From assembly GCA_020634215.1 (NCBI GenBank), contig JACKCD010000012.1:56035-120034 (forward strand): DNA of 64,000 nt. Reading direction: 5' to 3'. The translations under genes were made by a program, and so were the position numbers. Below the pieces are notes generated by a model. That model had not been told where the DNA came from, did not search any database, and was given only the letters and a program-made list of their open reading frames with translations. Positions 7,823 through 15,818 of the stretch are shown here, piece by piece (within the stretch, counting starts at the first letter, position 1; each line of letters opens with the position of its first letter). Source of the DNA: Ardenticatenaceae bacterium. Its GTDB lineage: Bacteria > Chloroflexota > Anaerolineae > Promineifilales > Promineifilaceae.

Positions 7823-8728
7823 ATGGATGAATTACCACTATCAGGAAATGACTGGCAAGAATGGGCAGATAAGCTTCTTCAAAGGCACTATGGTCCTGGT
7901 GAATATCAAAAAATACCAGATAAAAATAAAGGTGATGCTGGTATTGAAGGGTTCACAGTAAGCAGCGGGCACGCTTATCAAGCATATGGCCCAGAAGAAC
8001 CTCTTGCCACAAAAGAGAGATACGAGAAACAAAGAATCAAAATCACCAATGACATAAAGAAGTTTATTAACAACCGGAATGTTTTAATAAACATATTTGG
8101 CGAAACCAAGATATCTAAATGGATTTTGTTTGTACCTAAATATGACAGCAAAGAATTGATAATTCATGCGAAGAAAAAAACGGAAGACGTGATACGGGCA
8201 AATCTCCCCTACGTTGCATCAAATTTTCGAGTTTGTGTGGAAGACGAAAACGCATTTCTAGTTGAAAGAGACGAACTTCTCAGTATTGGTATCGGGAAAT
8301 TTGTACTGAACCCCTTAAGCTCTTCTGACCAAGATATTTCGGGATGGTCTGAGACCAATAATAGCTTAGTTGAAGTAATAGATGACAAGTCTAGCCGTCT
8401 CTCAAAGCTCGATACACCAGAAAAAAGACGGGAGTTTCGCAAGAACATTATTAAATTGTTTTTGGATGGTCAGAATATGCTTGAGGATCTACGGCAACAT
8501 CCACAATTTTATGAACAGGTAGTTCAAATCAAGAGCCACCGAGAAAAATTTTTGGCAATTGAATCAATGACAGCCTCAAGAAATGGTATGGAGTTCCTTA
8601 ATTCAAGTCTGGAGAAATTCCAGGAAGAGATTAAAGCTCAAGTTAAACTCCCTCCCTCCACAGTAGATACTCTTAAGTGGGAAGCGATAGCGGACTGGAT
8701 AATACGATGTCCGCTAGATTTTCAATAG
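7823..8728 (+). CDS. Restriction-endonuclease-like protein, first component of an ABC-three-component-like system
   Basis: A 301-residue protein. The N-terminal ~130 residues look like a restriction-endonuclease fold: DWQEWADKLLQRHYG (residues 10-24), then KGDAGIEGF (37-45) and AYQAYGP (52-58), resembling the D...E-x-x form of PD-(D/E)xK proteins, although the last catalytic Lys is not obvious. The C-terminal ~140 residues are helical and charged. It is AT-rich and starts a three-gene unit with the genes at 8738 and 9211, the order expected for ABC-3C conflict systems, where it would be the effector. Function is inferred from context. Confidence 0.6.
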   Translation: MDELPLSGNDWQEWADKLLQRHYGPGEYQKIPDKNKGDAGIEGFTVSSGHAYQAYGPEEPLATKERYEKQRIKITNDIKKFINNRNVLINIFGETKISKWILFVPKYDSKELIIHAKKKTEDVIRANLPYVASNFRVCVEDENAFLVERDELLSIGIGKFVLNPLSSSDQDISGWSETNNSLVEVIDDKSSRLSKLDTPEKRREFRKNIIKLFLDGQNMLEDLRQHPQFYEQVVQIKSHREKFLAIESMTASRNGMEFLNSSLEKFQEEIKAQVKLPPSTVDTLKWEAIADWIIRCPLDFQ

Positions 8729-8737
8729 GTTAGACAA

Positions 8738-9214
8738 ATGTCCGTTATTGATTATTTTGGCAATAATTTGGTGTTTCGATCACGCCCTGAAGCCATTTCT
8801 GCTGACTTTCGTCCTTTATGGCGCATGGCTGTTGTTCTACTGATTCTGAGGCTGGCATCATATGGCAACAGATCTACATTAAGCAGGCTTCATGTCCTTA
8901 ATTGGGCAATACACTCTGAAAAAAACAAAGATAATATCAGGATCATAATCTCTGGTGACTTGCCACCTGACAAGATTATGGTTCGAATAGAGCCCTCATT
9001 GATACGCGCTATAGAGTTGACGAAAGGGGAGGGCTTAATTGAATACACAAGAGGCAAAGGGATAAAGCTTACTCAAAAAGGCGTTGAAGCTGCAAACAAA
9101 GTAGTGAGTGAGCCAAACTTGTTATCCGAAGAAAAGCTATTCTTACAAGAAATAGGCAAGCGCAAACTTACAGAACAACTGATCAACAAAATGTTTTCCG
9201 AGGAGTTTCGATGA
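8738..9214 (+). CDS. ABC-three-component-like middle component
   Basis: A 158-residue protein beginning 9 bases after the upstream gene and overlapping the ATPase gene by four bases (ATGA). The centre reads RMAVVLLILRLASYGNRSTL followed by an H-x-L-x-W helix, then a winged-helix-like part ending YTRGKGIKLTQKGVEAANKV (residues about 107-126). This size, position and winged-helix ending fit the small middle components described for ABC-3C systems by Aravind and colleagues. It probably bridges effector and ATPase. There is no catalytic motif. Confidence 0.55.
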   Translation: MSVIDYFGNNLVFRSRPEAISADFRPLWRMAVVLLILRLASYGNRSTLSRLHVLNWAIHSEKNKDNIRIIISGDLPPDKIMVRIEPSLIRAIELTKGEGLIEYTRGKGIKLTQKGVEAANKVVSEPNLLSEEKLFLQEIGKRKLTEQLINKMFSEEFR

Positions 9215-11244
9215 AAATCCGCCACCTGCGAATCAGGCTGAAAACAGATCAAGGTCTACATGGAACAGACATTTCTTTTCCTGATGGCTTAGTCATTCTT
9301 AGAGCTGATAATACCTCCGGTAAATCAACATGCTTCCAGTCAATACTGGTAGCCTTAGGACTCGAGGCGATGCTATCTGTAAAACGGAAAGAATTGCCTT
9401 TGCATCCAGTTATGTCCGAAGAACTGTTTTCGGGAAGTGAGGGAAATCCCGCAAAAGTTATAGAATCTGACATTTATTTGGAAATCGAGAATAAAAATGA
9501 AGAACGAATTGTAGTACACAGAACTGTGAAGGGAACACGAAATAAAAATTTAGTTACAGTTACAAAAGGCCCAGCCATATCTAACCCGTCAAGAACTTAC
9601 ACAGCAGAGGACTTTTTCGTATCGCAACCTGGTGCAGCCACTAGAGAAAGCGGTTTTCACAGTTATTTGGCAAACTTTCTTGGTTGGAGTTTGCCTTCTG
9701 TCCAAACATATGAAGGACGACAAGTTCCTCTTTACATGGAGACTATTTTCCCATATTTCTTTGTGGAGCAAAAAAGGGGATGGGCGAGTTTGTCGCCACC
9801 GATCCCGACACATTTTCGAATCCGCGACGTTCATAGAAGGGTCATTGAGTTTTTGCTTCAATTAGATGCATCTGATATTGCTGATAGACGCATGGAACTT
9901 AACAACAAAATCCGTAGTGTAGAAGCAAGATGGTCAACACTAATTAACGAGCTTCAAGCTATTGCACAAAACGTTAGTGGGGTTCTAAAAAAATTACCCC
10001 ATACTCCCGTTTCAAACTGGCCGCCAGATTCTAGTCCAGTTATCCAAATACCTGAAGACAATAATAATTGGGTGACTTTTGAAGATTTTATAGAGCAACA
10101 ACAAAGCCGACTGGAAGAATTAAATTCGGAAGAAATACCATTGGTAAACGAAGTATCAGATAATGCAAGTGTTGAACTTGCCCTAACAGAAAATCAGCTT
10201 AGAGAAAAAGAACTATTCTTGTCAAAATACCTAAACTCCCTTGAAATAGAGCGAGCTGAGTTAAGTTCAATACAACAGCGCCTCGATAGCATCGAGGTTG
10301 ATATTCAACGTAACAAAGATGTGAGGACCTTACAGAACCTAGGATCTTCTATTGCAACAAATGTATCTGTACAAAAATGTCCAACTTGTCATCAACAAAT
10401 AGAAGATACTTTATTGCCTTTAGCATCCGACCAAAATGTAATGACTGTTGATGATAATATCAACTTTTTGGAGCAACAGCGCAGAACGTTCATAGCAGCC
10501 TTTCAGAATACTAAGGCTGTAATGGAAGCTCGCGAAAGACAAATTCAACATATAAGGCAAGATATTGCCAGTGACCGCGCTAAGATACGCACATTGCGCC
10601 GCACCCTTATCTCTGATGATCGCCTTCCATCTATGGAAAGCATACGAGAGAGAATTGAGCTAGAAACTTCCATAACTCGCAACCAGACATTGCTTGAACA
10701 GTTCCAAATACGACTAGAGAGGCTCACTCCGTTAGCTGATGAGTGGTTTGAAATACAAAAAGAGTTAAAGAATCTGCCGAAAGAAGATGTTTCTAAAAGC
10801 GATAAAGAAAAGCTAAGTTTCTGGAATCAAAGTTTACGGAACCAGTTGGCAGAATACGATTTTAAAAGTTTGCAAGTAGATGAACTAGAAATATCGGAAA
10901 ATACTTACCTTCCTAGCCACGAAGGCTTTGACTTGCACACTAACATATCCGCCAGTGACTTTATCAGGATTATTTGGGCATACCTTAATGGACTTATTGA
11001 GGTTTCCCGCCATTTTGAAACCAATCACCCGGGATTGTTAGTTTTTGATGAACCACGTCAACAAAGTACCAAAGACATCAGTTTTGCAGCACTTCTAAAA
11101 CAAGCATCGAAAGCAGCTAGTTACAATAATCAGGTTATTTTTGGCACCAGTGAGCGTGATAGCAAATTGAAAGAAATCCTTAAAGATATTCCCCATGAAT
11201 ACATTCCCTTTTCTGGGAGGATCATTCAGCCTGTGAAAATATGA
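9211..11244 (+). CDS. SMC/Rad50-like ABC ATPase with zinc hook
   Basis: A 677-residue ATPase. The Walker A lies near residues 31-41 as ADNTSGKST, with Ala in place of the first Gly. A long charged coiled coil is interrupted by KCPTCHQQI (about residues 389-397), a CxxC zinc hook as in Rad50. Walker B is LLVFDEP near residue 610, followed by QVIFGTSERDS as the switch region. The protein couples ATP hydrolysis to DNA or nucleoprotein sensing in its family. It is encoded in AT-rich DNA with no host decamer, which implies recent arrival. It overlaps the middle component by four bases, indicating translational coupling. Confidence 0.75.
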   Translation: MKIRHLRIRLKTDQGLHGTDISFPDGLVILRADNTSGKSTCFQSILVALGLEAMLSVKRKELPLHPVMSEELFSGSEGNPAKVIESDIYLEIENKNEERIVVHRTVKGTRNKNLVTVTKGPAISNPSRTYTAEDFFVSQPGAATRESGFHSYLANFLGWSLPSVQTYEGRQVPLYMETIFPYFFVEQKRGWASLSPPIPTHFRIRDVHRRVIEFLLQLDASDIADRRMELNNKIRSVEARWSTLINELQAIAQNVSGVLKKLPHTPVSNWPPDSSPVIQIPEDNNNWVTFEDFIEQQQSRLEELNSEEIPLVNEVSDNASVELALTENQLREKELFLSKYLNSLEIERAELSSIQQRLDSIEVDIQRNKDVRTLQNLGSSIATNVSVQKCPTCHQQIEDTLLPLASDQNVMTVDDNINFLEQQRRTFIAAFQNTKAVMEARERQIQHIRQDIASDRAKIRTLRRTLISDDRLPSMESIRERIELETSITRNQTLLEQFQIRLERLTPLADEWFEIQKELKNLPKEDVSKSDKEKLSFWNQSLRNQLAEYDFKSLQVDELEISENTYLPSHEGFDLHTNISASDFIRIIWAYLNGLIEVSRHFETNHPGLLVFDEPRQQSTKDISFAALLKQASKAASYNNQVIFGTSERDSKLKEILKDIPHEYIPFSGRIIQPVKI

Positions 11245-11688
11245 TTTATCTATTCAATAGCCTGATTTCTAAATATAAATGTGGTTTCTCTTTGGGTATA
11301 AGCTAGGCAAAAACGACGCAGGCACAATGTCTTAAACTTAAACTAGAATGAAACCCATAAATCTCTAAAAGACAACATTGTTCATCGCGAACCCATACGA
11401 ATGGCAGCCCAAACTTTTCGTGTCCGTACCTTCAATCTCGGCACAGATATTCGGGTAGATCGAGGTAATCTCAGGGCCCCTGTACCAGCAGCCTATCAGA
11501 GAAGCCAAAACAGGATGGGGATGAAAGCAGATGAACGCGGATTTGATCTGATTTTTGCTATCAAACGCCCTGAAATTAGGATAAATCAGGGGAATCTGCG
11601 TCTCAAGATTCTTTTTCCGACAGGCTGCTAGTCGCCTGAAGATGAGTAGTGATTCACCAAACGGCCGTTTCCCGCTATAATCCTCCCC
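11245..11688. other. Spacer with fragments of dispersed repeats
   Basis: About 440 bases without a convincing gene. The first part is AT-rich. From about 11515 it holds pieces of host repeats: AGATGAACGCGGATTTGATC-type sequence and, at about 11574-11612, AGGATAAATCAGGGGAATCTG continuing into CGTCTC, a half copy of the GGACGCAGATT element. A decamer copy lies at about 11661. The change back to host composition occurs between 11400 and 11640, so the right edge of the acquired block is here. Confidence 0.6.
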
Positions 11689-12633
11689 ATGAGCAACATC
11701 ATCGAAATTGAGGGGCTAAGCAAACGATACGGCGACCTGGTTGCCCTCAACGACCTCAACCTCACCATTGACCAAGGGGCAGTTGTTGGGTTTATTGGCC
11801 CCAACGGCGCGGGTAAAACCACCACCATGCGGATTCTCACCACCCTGCTGCAACCCAGCAGCGGCACGGCGCGGGTGGCTGGTTATGATGTGGCGCAAAA
11901 CCCCGATGCCGTCCGCCGCGCCATCGGCTACATGCCCGACTTTTTTGGCGTGTATGACGACATGAAAGTGTGGGAATACCTCGACTTTTTTGCCGCCTGC
12001 TACGACATCCCCCCCGCCACCCGCCACGGCATGATAGACGACCTGCTGGGGCTGGTGGATTTGGGGCATAAAAAAGAGCAATACGTCGAGGGGCTAAGTC
12101 GCGGCATGAAGCAGCGGCTGTGCCTGGCGCGCACCCTCACCCACGACCCGCAACTGCTCATTTTGGACGAACCTGCCAGCGGCCTTGACCCCCGCGCCCG
12201 CATTGAAATGCGCGAACTGCTGCGCGAGCTGCAAAACATGGGCAAAACCATTTTCTTCTCCTCCCACATCCTTTCCGAAATTGCCGACGTTTGCACCAGC
12301 ATCGCCATTTTGGAGGCGGGTAATTTGGTGGCGCACGGCAACATTGAGCAAATCCGGCGGCAGCTTCGCGCCAACCGCACCATCCACGTCCGGCTGCTGG
12401 GCGAACGTGAGCCGCTGGTTAACCTGCTGCAAACCAGCCCCGGTGTCGTCCACCTGCAAACCGACGACCTGCCGGCCGACTCTCTCCGTTTTGACTTTAG
12501 CGGCGATGATGTGGCCTTGAGTGAGTTGATACAAACGGCCGTTTCCCACCACATCCCCCTCGTCTCCTTCCGCGAAGAAGAACACGACCTTGAAGACGTG
12601 TTTTTGCAGTTGACCAAAGGAGTTGTAAATTGA
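11689..12633 (+). CDS. ABC transporter ATP-binding protein (ABC-2 type exporter)
   Basis: A 314-residue ATPase of the DrrA/CcmA class. Walker A GPNGAGKTT (residues 38-46), signature LSRGMKQRL (about 138-146), Walker B LLILDEP with ASGLDP D-loop (about 161-173), and the switch His in FFSSHILSE are all present. The C-terminal ~90 residues are the extension usual in this class. It pairs with the permease at 12719 to form an exporter; the substrate is unknown. The neighbouring coiled membrane protein and MoxR suggest a cell-envelope function. The stop codon is followed at once by a heptamer hairpin. Confidence 0.92.
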   Translation: MSNIIEIEGLSKRYGDLVALNDLNLTIDQGAVVGFIGPNGAGKTTTMRILTTLLQPSSGTARVAGYDVAQNPDAVRRAIGYMPDFFGVYDDMKVWEYLDFFAACYDIPPATRHGMIDDLLGLVDLGHKKEQYVEGLSRGMKQRLCLARTLTHDPQLLILDEPASGLDPRARIEMRELLRELQNMGKTIFFSSHILSEIADVCTSIAILEAGNLVAHGNIEQIRRQLRANRTIHVRLLGEREPLVNLLQTSPGVVHLQTDDLPADSLRFDFSGDDVALSELIQTAVSHHIPLVSFREEEHDLEDVFLQLTKGVVN

Positions 12634-12718
12634 GAATTGGGAATGAAGAATTAAGAATTAGGAACGCAAACTTGCATTCTCCATTCTCAATTCCCAATTC
12701 CCAATTCCCCATTTCCCC
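12631..12718. repeat. Heptamer-repeat hairpin, unit GGGAATT / AATTCCC
   Basis: GAGAATTGGGAATGAAGAATT at the left faces CATTCTCAATTCCC and repeated AATTCCC units at the right. It fills the whole spacer between the ABC ATPase and its permease and ends directly at the permease ATG (12719), so the permease has no ordinary ribosome site. Confidence 0.8.
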
Positions 12719-13636
12719 ATGACCAACCTCCCTCTTAAACCCACCCTTTGGCACACCCTGCGCCAAAACCCCGTCACCCTCAAAGAGCTTCGCAGCCGGA
12801 TGCGTGGGCGACGCGCGTTTGTGGTGCTAACCGTCTATCTGCTGTTTATGAGCCTCTTTTTGGCGCTCATCTACCTGGCCTACCTCACCACCAGCGGGCC
12901 GGGCGGCAGCGGGGCGCGAGATGCGGGCAAAATTATGTTTACGGCCGTTCTTGGGATGCAAATCTTCCTCGTCATCTTCATCGCCCCCGCCTTCACCGCC
13001 AGCGCCATCAGCGGCGAAAAAGAGCGCCAAACCTACGACCTGCTCCGCACCACCCTGCTCTCCCCCAGTGCCTTCGTCCTCGGCAAACTTCTCTCCGCCC
13101 TCAGCTACGTCGTCCTGCTCATCCTCGCCTCCGTCCCCCTGCAAAGCATCTCCTTCCTCCTCGGCGGCCTCTCCCCCGAAGAGCTAATCATTTCCCAAAT
13201 CCTTATTCTGGTCGCCGCCGTCACCTTCGCCCTCTACGGCCTCTACTGCTCCGCCCGCATGAAAACCACCCTCGCCGCCATCATCGCCGCCTACGGCGGG
13301 GCGCTATTTGTCACCTTCGGCACCCCGCTCATCGCCGTCCTCATCACCCTCATCACCGGAGCCGCCTTCATCACCACCGGCACCGTTGGCTGGGTCACAG
13401 AAGCCACCCTCACCTATCTAGGGCTAACCCTCTCCGCCACCAACCTCCCCGCCACTCTCGTTCTCAGCGAAACGATTTTGCAGCAGGAAAACACCCTCCT
13501 CTTTTACACCCAATCCATACGCGGCCATTCCGTCTGGCTCTTTTCCCCCTGGCCCCTCTTCATCCTCCTCTACGCCCTCGCCGCCTGGCTGCTGTATCGG
13601 GCATGTGTCCGCCATGTGCGGAGGATTAGCGATTAG
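12719..13636 (+). CDS. ABC-2 type transporter permease
   Basis: A 305-residue membrane protein partnering the ATPase upstream. The N-terminus has the cytoplasmic NPVTLKELRSRMRGRR segment (residues 16-31) common in ABC-2 permeases, then about six membrane helices (38-60, 75-98, 125-145, 157-185, 192-225 and 265-290). The segment SGEKERQTYDLLRTTLLSP (residues 98-116) is the conserved coupling-helix region. No ribosome site is visible before the ATG because the spacer is all repeat; translation may depend on the upstream gene. Confidence 0.88.
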   Translation: MTNLPLKPTLWHTLRQNPVTLKELRSRMRGRRAFVVLTVYLLFMSLFLALIYLAYLTTSGPGGSGARDAGKIMFTAVLGMQIFLVIFIAPAFTASAISGEKERQTYDLLRTTLLSPSAFVLGKLLSALSYVVLLILASVPLQSISFLLGGLSPEELIISQILILVAAVTFALYGLYCSARMKTTLAAIIAAYGGALFVTFGTPLIAVLITLITGAAFITTGTVGWVTEATLTYLGLTLSATNLPATLVLSETILQQENTLLFYTQSIRGHSVWLFSPWPLFILLYALAAWLLYRACVRHVRRISD

Positions 13637-13703
13637 CGATTGGAGATTGGAGATTGATGAAGGTTCATAATCTCCAATCTCTAATCTCCAATCTCCACTC
13701 TCC
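13634..13703. repeat. Heptamer-repeat hairpin, unit GGAGATT, with TGAAGGTTCA centre
   Basis: GGAGATT units (13641-13657) face AATCTCC units (13670-13697). The centre contains GATGAAGGTTCATAA. The same centre occurs at 52148 and, inverted, at about 57670, showing that these are copies of one mobile or dispersed element. The stop of the permease gene (TAG at 13634-13636) lies at its edge. Confidence 0.85.
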
Positions 13704-15332
13704 ATGCCCCCCACCTTTTCCACCCTCACCCACCTCCTGCGGCGCACAAACGGCCGTTTTCGCCAACAACAAAGCCTCGATTGGGGGCCACGTGGGCTGC
13801 TGGCCGGGCTGCTGCTGGCCGCTGTGGTGGCAACGGCGGCGCGATTTTGGCCGCTGCTGACCAACGGCGAACTGGCATGGGTGGCGTTAGGGCTGGCCGG
13901 GCTGGGGCTACTGGTCGGGCTGCTGGCCGTTTGGCTGCCGCGCCCCTCGCTGCTGGTGCAAGCCCGCCGCGCCGACCAGCTTTTGCAGCTACAGGAACGG
14001 GCGCAAACGGCCGTTGAACTCCACCACCACACCATCACCGCCCCCGACTGGCTCATCGCCCAGCAGTTGGCCGATGCCGTTGCCGCCTTGCAAACCATTG
14101 ATTTGTCTGCCATGCTCCCCCTCACCCTGCGGCGGCGCGATTGGCTGGTTTTGCTGCTGACGGCGGGGCTGCTGCTAACGGCCGTTCTCCTCCCCAACCC
14201 CCAAACCACCGCCCTGCTGCGCCAGCGAGCCATCGCCCAAACCATTGCCGAGGAAACGGCCGTTTTGGAAGAAGTGGCCGAGGAGATTCGCCAGGACGAC
14301 ACGCTGACCGCCGAGCAGCAGGAACAACTGCTGCAGCCAGTGCAAACGGCACTCGATGCCCTGGCCTCAAGCGGCAGTCAGGAAGAGGCGGTGGCGGCGT
14401 TGTCGCAGGCGGAAACGGAGCTGCGCGAGTTGAGCAGTGAGCTGGCTCCGCCCAATTTGCAGCCCGCCCTCGAAGCAGCCAGCGAAACGTTGAGTAACAA
14501 TCCGGCGGCGGAGCCATTGGCCGAGGCGTTGCAAAATGGCAACCTCAACCAGGCCAGCGCCGCCACCTCCCAGCTGGCCGCCGATTTGCCCACTTTCAAC
14601 GAGGAAACGGTGGCGCAGTTGGCCGAGGCACTGGCGGAAACGGCGCAATCGCTGCAAACAAGCGACCAGCAGTTGGCCGACGCAGCCCAGGAAGCGGCTA
14701 ATGCGCTGTCGGGAGAGGATTTGGCGGCGGCGCAGGAGGCACTGCAAAATTTGGCGCAGCAGCTACAGGAACGGGGGGCGCAAACGGCCGTTTCCCAGCA
14801 AGCCGCCGCCACCGCCAACCAGCTTGGCGAAAGCCGTCAGGCGGTGGCGCAGGCGGGACAGAAGCAGCCGGAAGAAGGGGGAGAAACGGCCGTTGGCGAA
14901 GCCCCCAACCAGCAAAACCAGGGTGAAGGCACGGGAGCCGGGCTGGGCGGTGGGCAGTCGGGCAGTGCCGGACAATCAGGTGGTGAAGCGGGCAGCACAG
15001 CCGAACTGAGCGAAAACTTGGGCAGCGGCGGCGGCAGCCCCGGCCCTGGCGGCAGCCACGCCGCAACGGTCTACGTTCCGCCCCCTGTCGATCTCAGCAA
15101 CATTGACGGCCAAAACGTGGAACTCCCCGCCGAATGTTTGGCAAACCCGGCCGACTGCGGCGGGCTACTCAACGAAACCCCCACCGAATTTGGCAGCGAG
15201 ACCAGCCTCGTCCCCTACACCGACGTGTTTGGCGATTACCGTAACGCCGCCAACGAAGCGTTGCAAGACGACTACATCCCGCTGGGGCTAAAAGCGTATG
15301 TGCGGGATTACTTTTCGTCTTTGGAGCCGTAA
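13704..15332 (+). CDS. Membrane protein with long helical domain, linked to the exporter/MoxR cluster
   Basis: A 542-residue protein with membrane helices at about 30-48, 57-80 and 148-168, separated by a cytoplasmic loop. It continues with a long Ala/Gln/Glu-rich helical region (about 185-400), a Gly/Ser/Gln-rich linker (410-460) and a compact C-terminal part. The layout recalls DUF4175-type proteins found next to MoxR and ABC-2 genes, but the match is by layout rather than motif. Repeated TAV peptides (four or more) come from host decamers inside the gene. Function is unknown; envelope or secretion support is a guess from neighbours. Confidence 0.65.
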   Translation: MPPTFSTLTHLLRRTNGRFRQQQSLDWGPRGLLAGLLLAAVVATAARFWPLLTNGELAWVALGLAGLGLLVGLLAVWLPRPSLLVQARRADQLLQLQERAQTAVELHHHTITAPDWLIAQQLADAVAALQTIDLSAMLPLTLRRRDWLVLLLTAGLLLTAVLLPNPQTTALLRQRAIAQTIAEETAVLEEVAEEIRQDDTLTAEQQEQLLQPVQTALDALASSGSQEEAVAALSQAETELRELSSELAPPNLQPALEAASETLSNNPAAEPLAEALQNGNLNQASAATSQLAADLPTFNEETVAQLAEALAETAQSLQTSDQQLADAAQEAANALSGEDLAAAQEALQNLAQQLQERGAQTAVSQQAAATANQLGESRQAVAQAGQKQPEEGGETAVGEAPNQQNQGEGTGAGLGGGQSGSAGQSGGEAGSTAELSENLGSGGGSPGPGGSHAATVYVPPPVDLSNIDGQNVELPAECLANPADCGGLLNETPTEFGSETSLVPYTDVFGDYRNAANEALQDDYIPLGLKAYVRDYFSSLEP

Positions 15333-15386
15333 ATCAGGTGTAACTACTCAGGTCTGGCGGTAATGAACCGGTTTTCAACCCAAAGA

Positions 15387-15469
15387 TGTCATTTCGACGA
15401 GTTTTCGAGGAGAAATCCGGTTCCCTTGGTCAAAAAGCATGGGATTTCTCGGAGGACCTCGAAATGACA
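15387..15469. repeat. Long imperfect inverted repeat (TGTCATTTCGACGAG type)
   Basis: TGTCATTTCGACGAG with GAGGAGAAATC on the left faces GATTTCTCGGAGG and CTCGAAATGACA on the right. This is a well-known form of dispersed bacterial hairpin. It lies in the 219-base spacer after the coiled membrane protein and before the small gene at 15552. Confidence 0.8.
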
Positions 15470-15551
15470 CAAGGATAGTTACAATCAGGTGTATAATCAA
15501 CGCATCTGTTTTTATCCGTGTATCTGTAGCTGATAGCGTGAGAATAAAATC

Positions 15552-15818
15552 ATGACAGTTGAAACAGCAAACTATGAAAAAAAGTTGGTGGCAATTGTCC
15601 GGCGATTGCCAGCAGAACGGGGCAAACAACTGCTAGACTTTGCCCGATTTTTAGCTTTTGAAACTTTCAACACAACAGACCTGGACTTCCTAGATAATCT
15701 CGTTGAAACCGAGACCGATGCCAAATGGGACACCCTTCTTGCTTCTGACGAAGGACAAACAGCGTTAGATCGGCTGGCTGATGAGGCGGGTAGTAGTGCA
15801 TTAAACCGTGAACATTAA
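15552..15818 (+). CDS. Small antitoxin-like protein whose 3' end is replaced by an IS
   Basis: An 88-residue protein, charged and helical, with VAIVRRLPAERGKQLLDFAR (residues 13-32), resembling DUF2281-type or related small antitoxin-like proteins; no toxin gene is adjacent. After codon 79 (Ala of the Asp-Glu-Ala encoded by GATGAGGCG, 15780-15788) the sequence enters the IS, which adds GSSALNREH and a stop. Joining 15788 to 17041 restores the original end Leu-Ala-Thr-Ile-Lys-Gly and stop TGA at 17059-17061. The loss is thus limited to six residues, and the product may still fold. Confidence 0.65.
   Translation: MTVETANYEKKLVAIVRRLPAERGKQLLDFARFLAFETFNTTDLDFLDNLVETETDAKWDTLLASDEGQTALDRLADEAGSSALNREH

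Noticed and set aside
7841..8032. Minus-strand frame inside the nuclease-like gene
   Set aside because: It is short, opposite a well-supported gene, and without a ribosome site or motif.
11401..11631. Possible 76-residue gene on the plus strand
   Set aside because: The frame consists of dispersed-repeat fragments and has no family resemblance or ribosome site.
13424..14302. Long Ser/Arg-rich minus-strand frame across the exporter and coiled-protein genes
   Set aside because: It spans a gene boundary and a heptamer hairpin and is the reverse of Ala/Gln-rich coding sequence.
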